Below, one piece after another: positions 1 through 9,741 of a stretch of 46,689 bases of DNA. The translations under genes and the position numbers were made by a program. Origin of the DNA: Planctomycetota bacterium (lineage in GTDB: Bacteria; Planctomycetota; Phycisphaerae; Sedimentisphaerales; Anaerobacaceae); the NCBI GenBank assembly GCA_019456145.1, contig VRUL01000008.1, forward strand, positions 124,438 through 171,126. The letters are read 5' to 3'. The notes under the pieces are model-generated. The model was not told the DNA's origin, searched no databases, and was given only the letters and a program-made list of their open reading frames with translations. Position 1 is the first letter of the stretch. Each line of letters starts with the position of its first letter.

Positions 1-281
1 TACTTACGCTGAATCTTGAACGGCGGTGATGTGAGTGTGCCCGTCGAGTCGTCCCCTTTGTAATAGCTATTGACCAGCCCCCCGCCTTCAAACCCGCTGA
101 CCTGCATCTGGCCGGCCAGCGTCCCGCGGGCAGGCCCCGGCCCGAACGCCTGGCCCTCTGCTTTCCAGCCGCCATAGGTCTTACCCTCGAAATCGGCAAT
201 CATAATGTCCTTCTGTCCATCGGCCCAGATTACTCCCACAGCAAGAGATAGTGCTATAATAACGCCCAGTGTCTTATTCAT
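1..281 (-). CDS. Secreted GH32-like glycosidase, N-terminal part (cut by window edge)
   Basis: The minus strand reads from an ATG at 281 without a stop to the left edge, about 93 codons. A strong GGAAGGAG ribosome-binding site lies just upstream. The first 20 or so residues are a clear signal peptide (hydrophobic, ending near WADGQ). The mature start contains IADFEGKTYGGW, GPARGTL and GLVNSYYKGDDSTGTLTSP. That series is typical of the N-terminal beta-sandwich region found before the five-bladed propeller in many planctomycete GH32 (levanase/invertase-type) proteins. Only this lead-in domain is visible and the catalytic NDPN-type motifs would lie outside the window, so the family assignment is from memory of the N-terminal pattern. 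It is probably an exported fructan-degrading enzyme. Confidence 0.6.
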   Translation of the reverse strand, partial: MNKTLGVIIALSLAVGVIWADGQKDIMIADFEGKTYGGWKAEGQAFGPGPARGTLAGQMQVSGFEGGGLVNSYYKGDDSTGTLTSPPFKIQRK

Positions 282-467
282 GATTTTTCTCCTTCCAAAT
301 TGGCTTTTGTATGTATTACTCCGGTGTCAACCTCATCCGTGTGCCGGAACATCATTCTCAGCATACCACAGAAGCATACAGCTTTCAATAGGTTCTACGG
401 GGCCGCCTGCCGCCGACCATAATTTCCTGACAGCATGAATACGCTAAGAAGCCTTACAATGAAAATC
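282..467. other. Intergenic region upstream of the GH32-like gene
   Basis: This 186-base stretch separates the start of the GH32-like gene from the stop of the di-haem protein gene. Both are on the minus strand, so it should hold the promoter of the GH32-like gene. I see no convincing -35/-10 pair, terminator hairpin or small gene in it. Confidence 0.4.
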
Positions 468-3400
468 TTACGGACCGTTATCTATTGGCCCGGGTCTTAC
501 TAATACAGGTGCATTTTTGATTTGTGGTCGCATAGCCAGCCAGTCAATCCCCTGAAAATCAGGGTCCTCGATTTGCCTTACCTCCTCATCGCCTCGGTAG
601 GGGCACATCGTATCGACCCATGCGATAAGTTTTCGCCGGCTCAGTTCATCTACCTTCACATCGTAATGCTTACCGCTCGATGCAATATCTACAAGACGGC
701 TTTTATACGATAGCTTTGTCATTGGCTCCGGTGTTACATAAGCGGCCGGGTCACGCTGGTGATACGCCTCAACCAGTATCGTATCGGCGATACCAAATCC
801 GGCAGGGGGGTTTTCCGGTGGATGATAAGCTGCCCCCCACGAAGGATTGCCAATCAACAGTACATAAGGCTCCTTGAAAAGTCCATTACCCCGAAACGTA
901 AGGTCCAGTGTGTCCCGCGCCTCTCCGTCTCCCTGGTGACACTGGCCGCAGTACTTATCCAATACCGGTTGAGTAAACCGCATATAGCTTATCGACTCAT
1001 CACCCCACGGCGGCGGAGCTATTTCCGACGGACCGCGGCGTAGTGCCATATCATTGGCCTTTACAGCCGGTGCCACGCTGTGCATCTCGTGACACCCAAG
1101 ACAGCCTCTTGTCTCGCCAGGCATCACACCGGAGACAGAGCGCATTGTCTGTAACGCAAGATAATTTTCGTCGAGCAGTTGAAAATAAAGCGGTTTGCCC
1201 GAGGGTGCCTTAAAATAAACGGAACCATCGTCTTCAATCGGGACCGTTCCAAGTATCCGTTTGACTCCCTCGGAAGATACCATCGAGACCACCGGCCCGG
1301 TCGATGCATAAGGACGTTTGTACCAGTAGCTGTAGGTCTTGGCATCCATCGTCAAAATGCGAAGATACTTTGCCTTGCCCTTGATCTTGGCCGGAGCGTT
1401 ATGATAAACGTTATTGCTGAAGATAATACCATCGGCAGGGTCATGACGCTCTGCCATCCCGGGCCATTGCACAATATCAGGCATTACCATAGGCTTTGGG
1501 CGAGGTTTAACAGGCATGGCGTGAAAAATATGATGTACGCCCTGGTAAATCAATTCTTTGTTTCCCGCTGTATCCATCAGGTATAGTACAAACTTACCTT
1601 TCCTGTTGGCTGATACAAGGAACACCTCTTCGCTCAATGGATAAGGGGTCTGATAGGCTCGATAGTTCCCGCTCTTGTGATAATTCTCTGACTCTTTCGG
1701 ATCGACCGGTCCGTTGCCTGATTCGGGCCATTGAAGTTCGGCCGTTACTTTTGTCAGACCTTCCGGGAAGTTAAGCCCCTTTCGTGTGTCAACAATACCG
1801 ATACATCCGGCAAACCAGTCATGATGCGCAGAACCGGTAAACATGACCCTGTCACTGCCCGGGATCGGCCGGGCGTCTTTGAGCAGGTCGGGCCAGACGC
1901 TTTGATTGCCCCAGAAGGTAGCGGCCCGAGTACCATCCGGATTCATCGTCCAAAGCGATTGGGCCCGCCAGAGAGGTTTGTCGGTATATTCCCAACGGGT
2001 ATATATCACTCGGCCGTCGTTGAGCAGCGAAGGAAGATAGTCCGGCTCGATGTTACGCGAAATGATATACATATTTCTGCCGTCGAGTTCGCACCGAGTT
2101 ACTGAAAATGAATTCGTCGGAGGCATACAGCGGACATAGTTATGCCCGCGCGTGCTGGCAAAGATGATATGCTCGTCATCCGGCAGATAGATTGGGTCGA
2201 CATCGTCATAGATACTCGAGGTAATTTGTCGTAATCCCGAGCCGTCAATGTTTATTTCGTATAGATGAAAGTTCTTCTCGTTGGCCGGGTGAAATGAGAA
2301 CAGCACACGCTTTGCGTCAAAAGACAGGTCGGGCCGCCAGAATGTGCCATGCAAAGGCTCGACCGGCATAAGTTTTGTTAAATGACCTTTTGGGGACAGT
2401 CCTTTGAGAGTAAGCAGCCTGCCGCCCGGCACCGCCATATAACCGAGTCGATGACGTGTCTCATGGGGCCACTCGGATCCTGCCGGTGAGGGTATATCAA
2501 TAAACAATACACTGTCAAAACCCACGACGGGATTGCCGAATATTATCCTGCGCTTTATACCTCGCACCGTGTAATATAACTGTTCATCAACGCCGTCGGC
2601 AATCCCGGCCTCCAAAGCTTTAAGCTCGGACAGCTCTTTCGAAAAGTCGACCCGGCCTGGATAATTTCGTCTGATTGTGCTGGCAGCTTCTCTTGCCCAT
2701 CCAATTTCCCTCTTTATCCGCTGAGCAGTTACAGTACCATTTGCCTGGTGCAGCCAGTCCCGCCGCAATATCTCTTCTGCCTCTTTCGCCGAGTAATCCC
2801 GCGTTTGGGGGGTATATGGCTTTACATACGGCGCTACTGCTTCATGCTTTACCGGCCTGTATACTACCCGTATCCCTGCCTCAAGTATAAAATTAACCCA
2901 GTCTGCCTCGCACGTCCCGGCCTCACCCATATCCTTGAGCCGTTCAAACTTCGTTATCAGTTGCTCGACCTCTTCCCATTTCTTTCGCTCGGTACTACTA
3001 AGCCTGGCCCACTGCTGCTGGGTTAGTGGTTTATATTCGGTCACAAGGCCTGCCAGGTATTCGGCCTTGCGCAGGTTCCACGAATTATCCGACGCGGTCA
3101 GGTAATCCAAAGGTTGGCTGTTCGTTGCCTTAGAGAACCTGGCGCACTCATCGGAAAATCTCGCAGCCAGCTTCACCTGGAGGAGCCTGGCCAAAACATT
3201 CGGCACACTCCTGTCTTTGACGTTCCTCCGCGTCGCCGCCATAGTTTCGGCAAATGTTACTTTATCCACAAATATGTCTTCCACCTGCCCTTGATACTTC
3301 TTGTTCTTTGCCTGAATCACCGACAGACCTTCTTCGTATAACCCGGCGATTTGATTACCTGTCAGAGCAATATTGAATATCCGCACATCATCTATCGCCC

Positions 3401-4049
3401 CCTGGAAAAACTCACCCGTTCCGGCCAGTGACCCGATAAACGCATCGGCGCGGCCTCCGGAGATAATTCTTCCCGGCTTTTTACGTGAGTCGATTTCAAG
3501 CCCATCCAGATAAACTCGCATTTTCTTACCGTCAAATGTCCCTGCCGCATGGTGCCATTGAAGATTCGTAAGCAATGCCGGTTGGACCGGTGCGTCCAGC
3601 TCCTGGTAACCTGAACCCTCTACGTTCAGTCCCAATGATAATATCCTGCCGTTATTCTGAAATGAAAAAAGAATCCGCCTGTCACCGTCTTCCTTGCGGA
3701 ATATCTCCCGATAACCGGAAAGCTCTTTTGGACTTACCCACGCCGAGATAGTAATTGCCGGCAGATTCCTGAACGCCTCATGGGCCTTTATACGGATTAC
3801 CGCCCGTCCCTTGAGCCGTGCTGCTGTTGCGAAAACCCCTTCGGCCAGCGAAACATCCCCCTGGACACTTGCGTCAAGCCCGGCATCTGTAGAATCCCTT
3901 AACACCCCGTCTGTTAGATTATCGAACTCCCAATGCCCGATTAATCCTTGACGGAAGCCGTCGTCAATCTCATCTCCCGCGGCAAAAACACTACCGCCTA
4001 ATGCAATACTCACATAGACAAGTAGAAAGTTTAAGACATTTCTTTTCAT
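468..4049 (-). CDS. LamG / beta-propeller / di-haem cytochrome c protein, HzsA-like
   Basis: A 1193-residue exported protein with a signal peptide at residues 1-23 (cleavage near VFAAG). Residues about 35-240 form a LamG (concanavalin-like) domain starting GLIGHWEFD and ending with DVRIFNIALT. A charged helical stretch follows to about 510. A TolB/PD40-like beta-propeller with repeats such as FDAKRVLFSF and DDEHIIFAS extends to about 950. The C-terminal part has two CxxCH haem c sites, C983-H987 (CLGCH) and C1034-H1038 (CGQCH). Propeller plus two c-haems resembles the family related to hydrazine synthase alpha subunit, which is common in planctomycetes that do not make hydrazine. The partner and reaction are unknown; a periplasmic redox enzyme is the natural guess. 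The ribosome-binding site is weak. A TATAAT lies upstream on the minus strand at 4087-4082. Confidence 0.8.
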   Translation of the reverse strand: MKRNVLNFLLVYVSIALGGSVFAAGDEIDDGFRQGLIGHWEFDNLTDGVLRDSTDAGLDASVQGDVSLAEGVFATAARLKGRAVIRIKAHEAFRNLPAITISAWVSPKELSGYREIFRKEDGDRRILFSFQNNGRILSLGLNVEGSGYQELDAPVQPALLTNLQWHHAAGTFDGKKMRVYLDGLEIDSRKKPGRIISGGRADAFIGSLAGTGEFFQGAIDDVRIFNIALTGNQIAGLYEEGLSVIQAKNKKYQGQVEDIFVDKVTFAETMAATRRNVKDRSVPNVLARLLQVKLAARFSDECARFSKATNSQPLDYLTASDNSWNLRKAEYLAGLVTEYKPLTQQQWARLSSTERKKWEEVEQLITKFERLKDMGEAGTCEADWVNFILEAGIRVVYRPVKHEAVAPYVKPYTPQTRDYSAKEAEEILRRDWLHQANGTVTAQRIKREIGWAREAASTIRRNYPGRVDFSKELSELKALEAGIADGVDEQLYYTVRGIKRRIIFGNPVVGFDSVLFIDIPSPAGSEWPHETRHRLGYMAVPGGRLLTLKGLSPKGHLTKLMPVEPLHGTFWRPDLSFDAKRVLFSFHPANEKNFHLYEINIDGSGLRQITSSIYDDVDPIYLPDDEHIIFASTRGHNYVRCMPPTNSFSVTRCELDGRNMYIISRNIEPDYLPSLLNDGRVIYTRWEYTDKPLWRAQSLWTMNPDGTRAATFWGNQSVWPDLLKDARPIPGSDRVMFTGSAHHDWFAGCIGIVDTRKGLNFPEGLTKVTAELQWPESGNGPVDPKESENYHKSGNYRAYQTPYPLSEEVFLVSANRKGKFVLYLMDTAGNKELIYQGVHHIFHAMPVKPRPKPMVMPDIVQWPGMAERHDPADGIIFSNNVYHNAPAKIKGKAKYLRILTMDAKTYSYWYKRPYASTGPVVSMVSSEGVKRILGTVPIEDDGSVYFKAPSGKPLYFQLLDENYLALQTMRSVSGVMPGETRGCLGCHEMHSVAPAVKANDMALRRGPSEIAPPPWGDESISYMRFTQPVLDKYCGQCHQGDGEARDTLDLTFRGNGLFKEPYVLLIGNPSWGAAYHPPENPPAGFGIADTILVEAYHQRDPAAYVTPEPMTKLSYKSRLVDIASSGKHYDVKVDELSRRKLIAWVDTMCPYRGDEEVRQIEDPDFQGIDWLAMRPQIKNAPVLVRPGPIDNGP

Positions 4050-4252
4050 TAAGCAAAATCCGAGTAATTATCTTTAGGTGTATTATAACAGCTTTCGGTC
4101 GAATTTCATACCTGTCAATCTGAAGATTTGTTAATAGATAGTGATAGTTTTAGGCCGAATTTTCAACGAAAATTTATTGCTCCTGGGAATTTCAGTGATG
4201 TAAGACCACTGTGGCTCTCAGGCAATAAACTTCAATTCAGTAGGAACGTGGC
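4050..4252. promoter_or_regulatory. Spacer with probable promoter of the di-haem protein gene
   Basis: On the minus strand a perfect TATAAT lies at 4087-4082, about 33 bases before the ATG at 4049. A TTGACA occurs further upstream but 25 bases away, too far for a standard pair, so the -35 is unclear. No small gene is evident in the spacer. Confidence 0.35.
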
Positions 4253-7200
4253 TTACTTTTTCAGTTCCGGAATTGGTCGGCCGGGTGTCCACGGCAGACC
4301 AACTGCTTCCAGGTTGGCCTGAAGATTCACAAAGTCCACTTCGATCAGTTCTTTCAATTGGCCGAGCACGGTTTCGAATTCTTCTTGTGCGATCTCATAA
4401 TCTCGCCGATGTGTTTTTGTCGGACCATGGGTTGACCTCATGGCATTCATCGCCCAATTGGCCCGGCTCATAATAGAGAGGCGGTCGGGTTCTCTGTATT
4501 GCGACTTGGTGGTATTGCCAGCCAGTAATTCGCGGATGTCCTTCAACTTCAATTCCAATCTTCTGGCTTCTTCAAAAAGCTGCGCAGTACCTTTGCCCGA
4601 TTGCTTTAGTGCCTGTTTGATTTCGGTTAACTGGCTTAAGATTTCAACCGCTTTTCCGTTTGCGCCGCGAATGGTCCTTTGGAGTTCGCCGGCGGTCATA
4701 TAGAATTGGAGAACCTCCTCACGGTCCTGCCCAGGCAGGGAGGGGATGAGCACGGACACTACTTCAACCGTCTGAGCATTCCCGAGGGGCGTGACCTCGT
4801 CCCTGACCCGTTTCTCGGCGGTTATCGTGTATTTTCCCGGGGTGACAAAAGGTCCGCTGCCACCGGTGGATGACAGGGAGGAATAACGCAGGCTCCAGCT
4901 CACTCGATGGAAGCCGGCCGAGGTCGACCCGGTGACACGATTTACCACATTACCCTCCGTGTCCTTGATAACAAAGGTGATGCCCGGGCTTTCCTCAAGT
5001 TCTTCCTCCTTCAGTGCATCCCATCCGGGATATACGTTATCGCCGCCCTGTTTTTTCGCCTTCCCTTCTTTTTCACGTCGGTTTTGCTTTAGTGTTTTTA
5101 AAGAGTCCTTAAGATAGTAGGTGAACACTGCGCCGAACGGGGGGTTGGGTGCGGTGAAAAATCCGTCGCCCTGGCTTCCTTTTTCACTCCCGAGTCTCCG
5201 CGCCGGCACATACAATAAGGCTTTCCGGATGGGGAACAGAATAAAATCCCTTTCGTTCAGGACCTTCTCACTGATCTGGCGCAGGAAGGAATAGTCGTCC
5301 AGCACGAAGAAGCTCCGTCCGAAGGAGGCGGCAACCAAATCGTTTTGGCGCCGCTGAATTTCGATGTCCCGTAACGAAATCGTGGGAACGTTTCCATTGA
5401 GCTGGATCCATTTGCTGCCGGCGTCCAGACTGAAATAGAGACCGAATTCGGCCCCGAGAAAATATAGGTCGGGCTTGATATGATCCTGGGTAAACCGCCA
5501 GAGAATTTGTCGTTCGGGCAAATCGCCCGTAATGGAAACCCAGGTCCTGCCGAGATCATTGCTTTTCATCAGGTAGGGTTTGAAGTCTCCCGTTTTATGA
5601 TTATCAAACACGGCATAAACCGTGTTCACATCGTGGCGGTCCGCCTTGATGTCATTGACGAATGCCTCTTCCGGGACGCCGTAAATACGTTCCACTTTTC
5701 GCCAGGTCAGGCCCCCGTCTTCGGTCACCTGGATCAGGCCGTCATCTGTGCCGAGGTAGATTAGTCCTTCCTGCACGGGAGATTCGGAGATGGAGGTGAT
5801 ATTGCCGTATTGCGACATGGCGGAAGTATCGTAAACGGCGTCGATACTCCAGACGCGCTCCATGTGTTTCAATTTGTAACGGTCCCGGTTGCGGGAGAGA
5901 TCGGGGCTGATGGTGGTCCAGGAATCGCCGCGGTCGTCACTGCGGTGAAGTTTCTTTGAGCCATAGTAAAGACGGGTGTGGGAATGTGGACTGATAAGAA
6001 TCGGTGAGTCCCAGTTGAAGCGAAGGTCTTCCTGGCCTTTGGCCGGGCGCGGGCGAATATCAATTGTTTCACCGGTGCTCCGGTCAAAGCGCCTCAGGAA
6101 TCCCTGCTGGGATTCGCCGTAAATGATATTCGGGTCCTCCGGATCAATGGCGCAATCATGACCGTCGCCGCCGATGATTGTTTGCCAGTCACTGTTACGA
6201 ATACCGGAGCGGTTTCCTGTGCGGCTCGGACCATACTGGGTTGCGTTATCCTGTGTCCCGCCCACAACATGGTAGAACGGTTCATCATAATCGACATCTA
6301 CTTTGTAGAACTGGGTCAAAGGGAGGTTGGGAAAATATTCGAACGTTTTCCCGCGGTCGAAAGACCTGTAAAGCCCCCCGTCACAACCGACCAGCAAAAA
6401 ATCAGGATCACTCGGATGAAAAACCACGACGTGATTGTCGACGTGTTTCCAGCGGCTTTCAACCGTCTCCCAGGTCTTGCCGCCGTCTTCGGTGCGTCCC
6501 AACCGAACGTTCGCCTGATAGACCACATCGAAGCGGTATGGATCGCAATAGATTTCCTGGTAATAGTGCGGCCCCGTGCCGCCGCTGATGTAATCGCTCA
6601 TTTTGCTCCAGCTTTCACCGCCGTTTTCAGACCGCCAGAAACCGCCTTTACGACCGGCCAGCTCAATGGAGGCATAAACCACCTCCGGTTTCATTGGTGA
6701 AACAGCAAGGCCGATTTTACCCTTGTCCCCGCCGGGCAATCCGCTTTTGAGCTCCTTCCAGTTTTGGCCTCCGTCAATGGATTTGAATATTCCCGTTTCC
6801 GGTCCGCCGTTGACCAGTGCCCAGACAGTGCGATGACGTTGATGCGTGGCGGCGTAAAGGATGTCCGGATTGCTGGGATCAAACACGACATCGGTCACTC
6901 CCGTGTAGGGTCCTTTAGAGAGAATCTGCTCCCATGTCTGGCCGCCGTCTGTGGTCTTGTAAAGCCCGCGTTCTCCGCCGGAAGACCAAAGCGGTCCCTG
7001 GGACGCCACATAAACGGTCTCGGAATCGCGGGGATCCACGAGGATTTTGGCGATGTGCTCGCTGTCCTTGAGCCCCATGTTTTTGAAACTCCGGCCGCCG
7101 TCAAGACTTTTGTAGACTCCATCGCCATAACCGACATGGCGCCCTCCGACGTTTTCACCCGTGCCAACCCAAATGACGTGGTGATTGGAAGGATCGATCG

Positions 7201-7507
7201 TTACACAACCGATGGAATAGGAACCGTATTTATCGAAAATGGGAGTCCAGGTCGTCCCGGCATTGACCGTCTTCCATACATTGCCGGAACCCACTGCTAC
7301 GTACCAGGTGTTGGGTTGCGTCGGTTCGATGGCCACGTCGGCAATCCGACCTGACATCAGGGCAGGACCAATATTTCGCAATTTGATTCCGCTGAAGGTT
7401 GCGGCGCTGAATTTCGTTTTTTCTTGTTTCTCGGCCTCTTCATTTGCCCTCAACGATGGAGCGAGCAGGATAGCTAAGAACAGCCCTAAAAATAAGTTTC
7501 GCATCAT
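4253..7507 (-). CDS. VPS10/sortilin-like BNR-repeat beta-propeller protein, secreted
   Basis: An exported protein of about 1084 residues. The reading frame opens at 7534, but I place the start at the MMRNLF methionine (7507) because a GGGGA lies a few bases upstream and a signal peptide (LFLGLFLAILLAPSLRA) follows directly. The body is a large propeller with repeated BNR/Asp-box motifs such as SLDGGRSF, TTDGGQTW, SIDGGQNW, SENGGESW, TEDGGKTW and SLDAGSKW up to about residue 700. A helical C-terminal region of about 250 residues follows. Proteins of this layout are usually annotated as VPS10-domain or sialidase-like, but no sialidase catalytic set is visible and no substrate can be named. It lies upstream of the di-haem propeller gene in the same direction with about 200 bases between, so the two may be functionally linked but are probably separately transcribed. 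Confidence 0.8.
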   Translation of the reverse strand: MMRNLFLGLFLAILLAPSLRANEEAEKQEKTKFSAATFSGIKLRNIGPALMSGRIADVAIEPTQPNTWYVAVGSGNVWKTVNAGTTWTPIFDKYGSYSIGCVTIDPSNHHVIWVGTGENVGGRHVGYGDGVYKSLDGGRSFKNMGLKDSEHIAKILVDPRDSETVYVASQGPLWSSGGERGLYKTTDGGQTWEQILSKGPYTGVTDVVFDPSNPDILYAATHQRHRTVWALVNGGPETGIFKSIDGGQNWKELKSGLPGGDKGKIGLAVSPMKPEVVYASIELAGRKGGFWRSENGGESWSKMSDYISGGTGPHYYQEIYCDPYRFDVVYQANVRLGRTEDGGKTWETVESRWKHVDNHVVVFHPSDPDFLLVGCDGGLYRSFDRGKTFEYFPNLPLTQFYKVDVDYDEPFYHVVGGTQDNATQYGPSRTGNRSGIRNSDWQTIIGGDGHDCAIDPEDPNIIYGESQQGFLRRFDRSTGETIDIRPRPAKGQEDLRFNWDSPILISPHSHTRLYYGSKKLHRSDDRGDSWTTISPDLSRNRDRYKLKHMERVWSIDAVYDTSAMSQYGNITSISESPVQEGLIYLGTDDGLIQVTEDGGLTWRKVERIYGVPEEAFVNDIKADRHDVNTVYAVFDNHKTGDFKPYLMKSNDLGRTWVSITGDLPERQILWRFTQDHIKPDLYFLGAEFGLYFSLDAGSKWIQLNGNVPTISLRDIEIQRRQNDLVAASFGRSFFVLDDYSFLRQISEKVLNERDFILFPIRKALLYVPARRLGSEKGSQGDGFFTAPNPPFGAVFTYYLKDSLKTLKQNRREKEGKAKKQGGDNVYPGWDALKEEELEESPGITFVIKDTEGNVVNRVTGSTSAGFHRVSWSLRYSSLSSTGGSGPFVTPGKYTITAEKRVRDEVTPLGNAQTVEVVSVLIPSLPGQDREEVLQFYMTAGELQRTIRGANGKAVEILSQLTEIKQALKQSGKGTAQLFEEARRLELKLKDIRELLAGNTTKSQYREPDRLSIMSRANWAMNAMRSTHGPTKTHRRDYEIAQEEFETVLGQLKELIEVDFVNLQANLEAVGLPWTPGRPIPELKK

Positions 7508-7952
7508 TTGGGTCCCCATAGATAATTTGTGCACGGTTTAATAATTTAAGCCGGGATTTCCCATCCTTTGTTGACCTGGCTAATCGACAATTCCGTCCGG
7601 CTGGAGGTGAATGTGAAAGAAATCAACAATAGTGTTTTCATCACCCTGCCGTCCTTTTGCATTTGCCTAAGAAGAATATTTCCACTCTTTGAGATGAATC
7701 TATTATAGTAGTTTCTGCGCTATTATCAAGGGCTTTATTTGACTATTTTAAAAATTACATTACCTGTTAGATAATTAATCAGTTATTTTATATTATAGCC
7801 TTATTAAAAACCGCCTTTTGGTCAATATTTTGAATGTGGATATCAGGAGCAGGGCATCCTTAAGTATATAAGCCGGTTGAGAATGAAAGGTAAAAAAGGA
7901 TTGTAATTCTCGCCCGGCCTGTGACAATACCTGAAAAATCGGAGATTATATC
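7508..7952. other. Divergent AT-rich intergenic region
   Basis: About 445 bases between the divergent VPS10-like and fucosidase genes. The middle (about 7700-7830) is very AT-rich and should hold promoters in both directions, but several weak -10-like hexamers overlap and I cannot pick one. The right end carries a strong hairpin, listed separately. I see no coding sequence or tRNA. Confidence 0.5.
7872..7918 (+). promoter_or_regulatory. Long hairpin in the leader of the fucosidase gene
   Basis: GCCGG (7872-7876) pairs with CCGGC (7914-7918), and GAGAAT (7879-7884) pairs with ATTCTC (7906-7911). Between them lie one T-C mismatch and one T-G wobble. The 21-base loop is purine-rich (7885-7905). 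It ends 34 bases before the fucosidase ATG and is not followed by a T-run, so it is not a simple terminator. It could be an RNA leader structure or a DNA operator. Confidence 0.45.
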
Positions 7953-9350
7953 ATGTCAAAACTACAGGCCGTTTCATTATTCCTTATCGCAGTGGTATTA
8001 GCCCGGGACGTTTATGCAGAGCAATCTGTAATTGCCCCGGCCGGCAGGCGTACGAAGCTGTTGGCCCAATGGGAGAAGTTAGAATATGGTATGTTTATAC
8101 ATTATGGCATGAGCACATTTACCGGTGATTACCGAACGAACAAAAACTCCAAATCAACCGTCTATGCTCCCACTGATCTCGACGTCAGGCAATGGATACG
8201 AACCGCGCGCCTGGCCGGGATGAAATATGCCGTCCTGACCGCAAAGCATACTCTTGGACACTGCCTCTGGGACAGCAAAGACTATCTATACGACGTGGCT
8301 TCGAGCACAGACAAAACCGATATCGTTGCAGAGTTTATCGCGGCCTGCAGGGCCGAATCGATCAAACCGGGTATTTACTACTGCGTTCTCGATATACATA
8401 ACGAGGGCGGAAGTGAGCTTAAATGGAAGGCCGCAGTCCAGCCGGAATACCACGCCCGGATAAAAAGGCACTTGACTGAGCTTCACACAAAATATACCGA
8501 TATCTTCGAGCAGTGGATCGATATCCCCCACAAACTCTCACCTCGGCAGCGATGGGACATCTATCGGCTTGTTAAGAAGCTTAACCCCGACTGTCTGGTC
8601 ATTATGAATGCTGGTTTCAGAGACGGTGCGGAGATCTCGCAAGGCGCCTGGCCGACGGACTTGACAGATGGAGAAAAAACGCTTCCCCCCGCATCAGGCC
8701 ATGATCCCGTCAAGGATATTGACGGCAAAAAACATTATATACCCATGGAGGTCTGTGACACGGTTACCGCCAACTGGTTTTGGCATCAAACGGATAAACC
8801 GCGATCAGTCCGGCACCTGTATTACCTTTACTCTGAAAGTCTTCGCCGTGGTGCCAATTTCCTTTTGAATGTTTCGCCCGACACCACGGGGCAGATTCCT
8901 TCCGAGCAGGTCGACACACTGATGGCACTGAGGAAAATGATCGACAATCCCGAATCCTTTCGACCATCCATCGTTACAGGCGCCGAACTAAAGGCCTCCA
9001 ACGTTTTCGGGAATCAGAGCCAATACGCCCCGCAAAAAGCAGCGGATAATTCCTGGGATACCCGATGGGCAACCGATGCCGGCCTGAAAAACGCCTGGCT
9101 GGAAATCGACCTGAAAAAACCAGAGATATTCGATAGCGTTTTAATCAGTGAAGGTTGGGGCCGTATCCGGAAATTCCAGTTGCAGTATAAAAAACAAGGC
9201 AAATGGCAAACTTTCCTTGAAGGGACACGTATTGGCCCGGACTATCAAAGAAAATTCAAACCAGTCACGGCACAATACGTACGACTGAACGTTATCGAAT
9301 CTACCGATGGTCCAACCTTATGGGAGTTTCAGCTTCTGGCGCCCGAGTAG
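7953..9350 (+). CDS. Alpha-L-fucosidase (GH29) with C-terminal F5/8 type C domain, secreted
   Basis: A 465-residue exported enzyme that should release alpha-linked L-fucose from glycans. The signal peptide covers residues 1-22 (cleavage near VYAEQ). The GH29 TIM barrel begins with WEKLEYGMFIHYG and includes AKHTLGHCLWDS. The candidate catalytic nucleophile is D190 in FEQWIDIP, where family members have a W-x-D motif. From about residue 345 a discoidin (F5/8C) domain follows, with KAADNSWDTRWATD, WLEIDLKKPEIFDSV and QYVRLNVIES, which probably binds sugar. A GGAG lies 9 bases before the ATG. It stands alone, followed by about 390 non-coding bases. Confidence 0.85.
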   Translation: MSKLQAVSLFLIAVVLARDVYAEQSVIAPAGRRTKLLAQWEKLEYGMFIHYGMSTFTGDYRTNKNSKSTVYAPTDLDVRQWIRTARLAGMKYAVLTAKHTLGHCLWDSKDYLYDVASSTDKTDIVAEFIAACRAESIKPGIYYCVLDIHNEGGSELKWKAAVQPEYHARIKRHLTELHTKYTDIFEQWIDIPHKLSPRQRWDIYRLVKKLNPDCLVIMNAGFRDGAEISQGAWPTDLTDGEKTLPPASGHDPVKDIDGKKHYIPMEVCDTVTANWFWHQTDKPRSVRHLYYLYSESLRRGANFLLNVSPDTTGQIPSEQVDTLMALRKMIDNPESFRPSIVTGAELKASNVFGNQSQYAPQKAADNSWDTRWATDAGLKNAWLEIDLKKPEIFDSVLISEGWGRIRKFQLQYKKQGKWQTFLEGTRIGPDYQRKFKPVTAQYVRLNVIESTDGPTLWEFQLLAPE

Positions 9351-9592
9351 TCGAAGATTCTTGCTCGCTGTATTATATGATGGATTAAAACACATGCTAT
9401 AAGCGCTAAACAGTTGGATGCGAATTATGGACAGTAAGTAAAAAACATCAAATCGAGGACTGTAATATTAAAAATGCTTTTTGTGCTTGTACAGCCCGGC
9501 TGATAGAAAACCCGGCCCCTTGACGTAGAAAACAAAAAACCAATCCAAAAAGTGACTTGCCAACCGTCATTCAATGTCCGGGTGATGATAAG

Positions 9593-9611
9593 AATTCGGA
9601 TTTCCCGAATT
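9593..9611. repeat. Perfect inverted repeat upstream of a promoter
   Basis: AATTCGG and CCGAATT form perfect 7-base arms around a 5-base centre. The element sits 5 bases upstream of the candidate -35 of the S9 peptidase gene, a usual place for an activator or repressor site. Confidence 0.4.
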
Positions 9612-9616
9612 GGCAA

Positions 9617-9644
9617 TTGAAAAAGATATATGATTTGATAATAT
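9617..9644 (+). promoter_or_regulatory. Candidate sigma70-type promoter of the S9 peptidase gene
   Basis: TTGAAA (9617-9622), a 16-base spacer and TAATAT (9639-9644) precede the ATG at 9742 by about 100 bases. Confidence 0.35.
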
Positions 9645-9741
9645 AGGCATGATAAAAGTCAAAGTATGCCGTTTTTCCTTTCAATAATGGCATGACCCGG
9701 TGGATGCGTGAGGTAAGGACTCAGAAAGGAGAGTGCCTGTT

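Larger units (their letters stand above)
9351..9741. other. Intergenic region before the S9 peptidase gene
   Basis: About 390 bases without a credible gene. It contains a 7-base-arm inverted repeat and a candidate promoter (both listed separately) close to the peptidase gene. No T-rich terminator is obvious after the fucosidase gene. Confidence 0.5.

Noticed and set aside
4063..4120. Full sigma70 promoter TTGACA/TATAAT on the minus strand
   Set aside because: The two hexamers are 25 bases apart, outside the usual 16-19; only the -10 was kept as a weak annotation.
6158..7354. Several plus-strand frames of 136-196 codons
   Set aside because: They mirror the BNR-repeat gene on the opposite strand, overlap each other in different frames and lack start signals.
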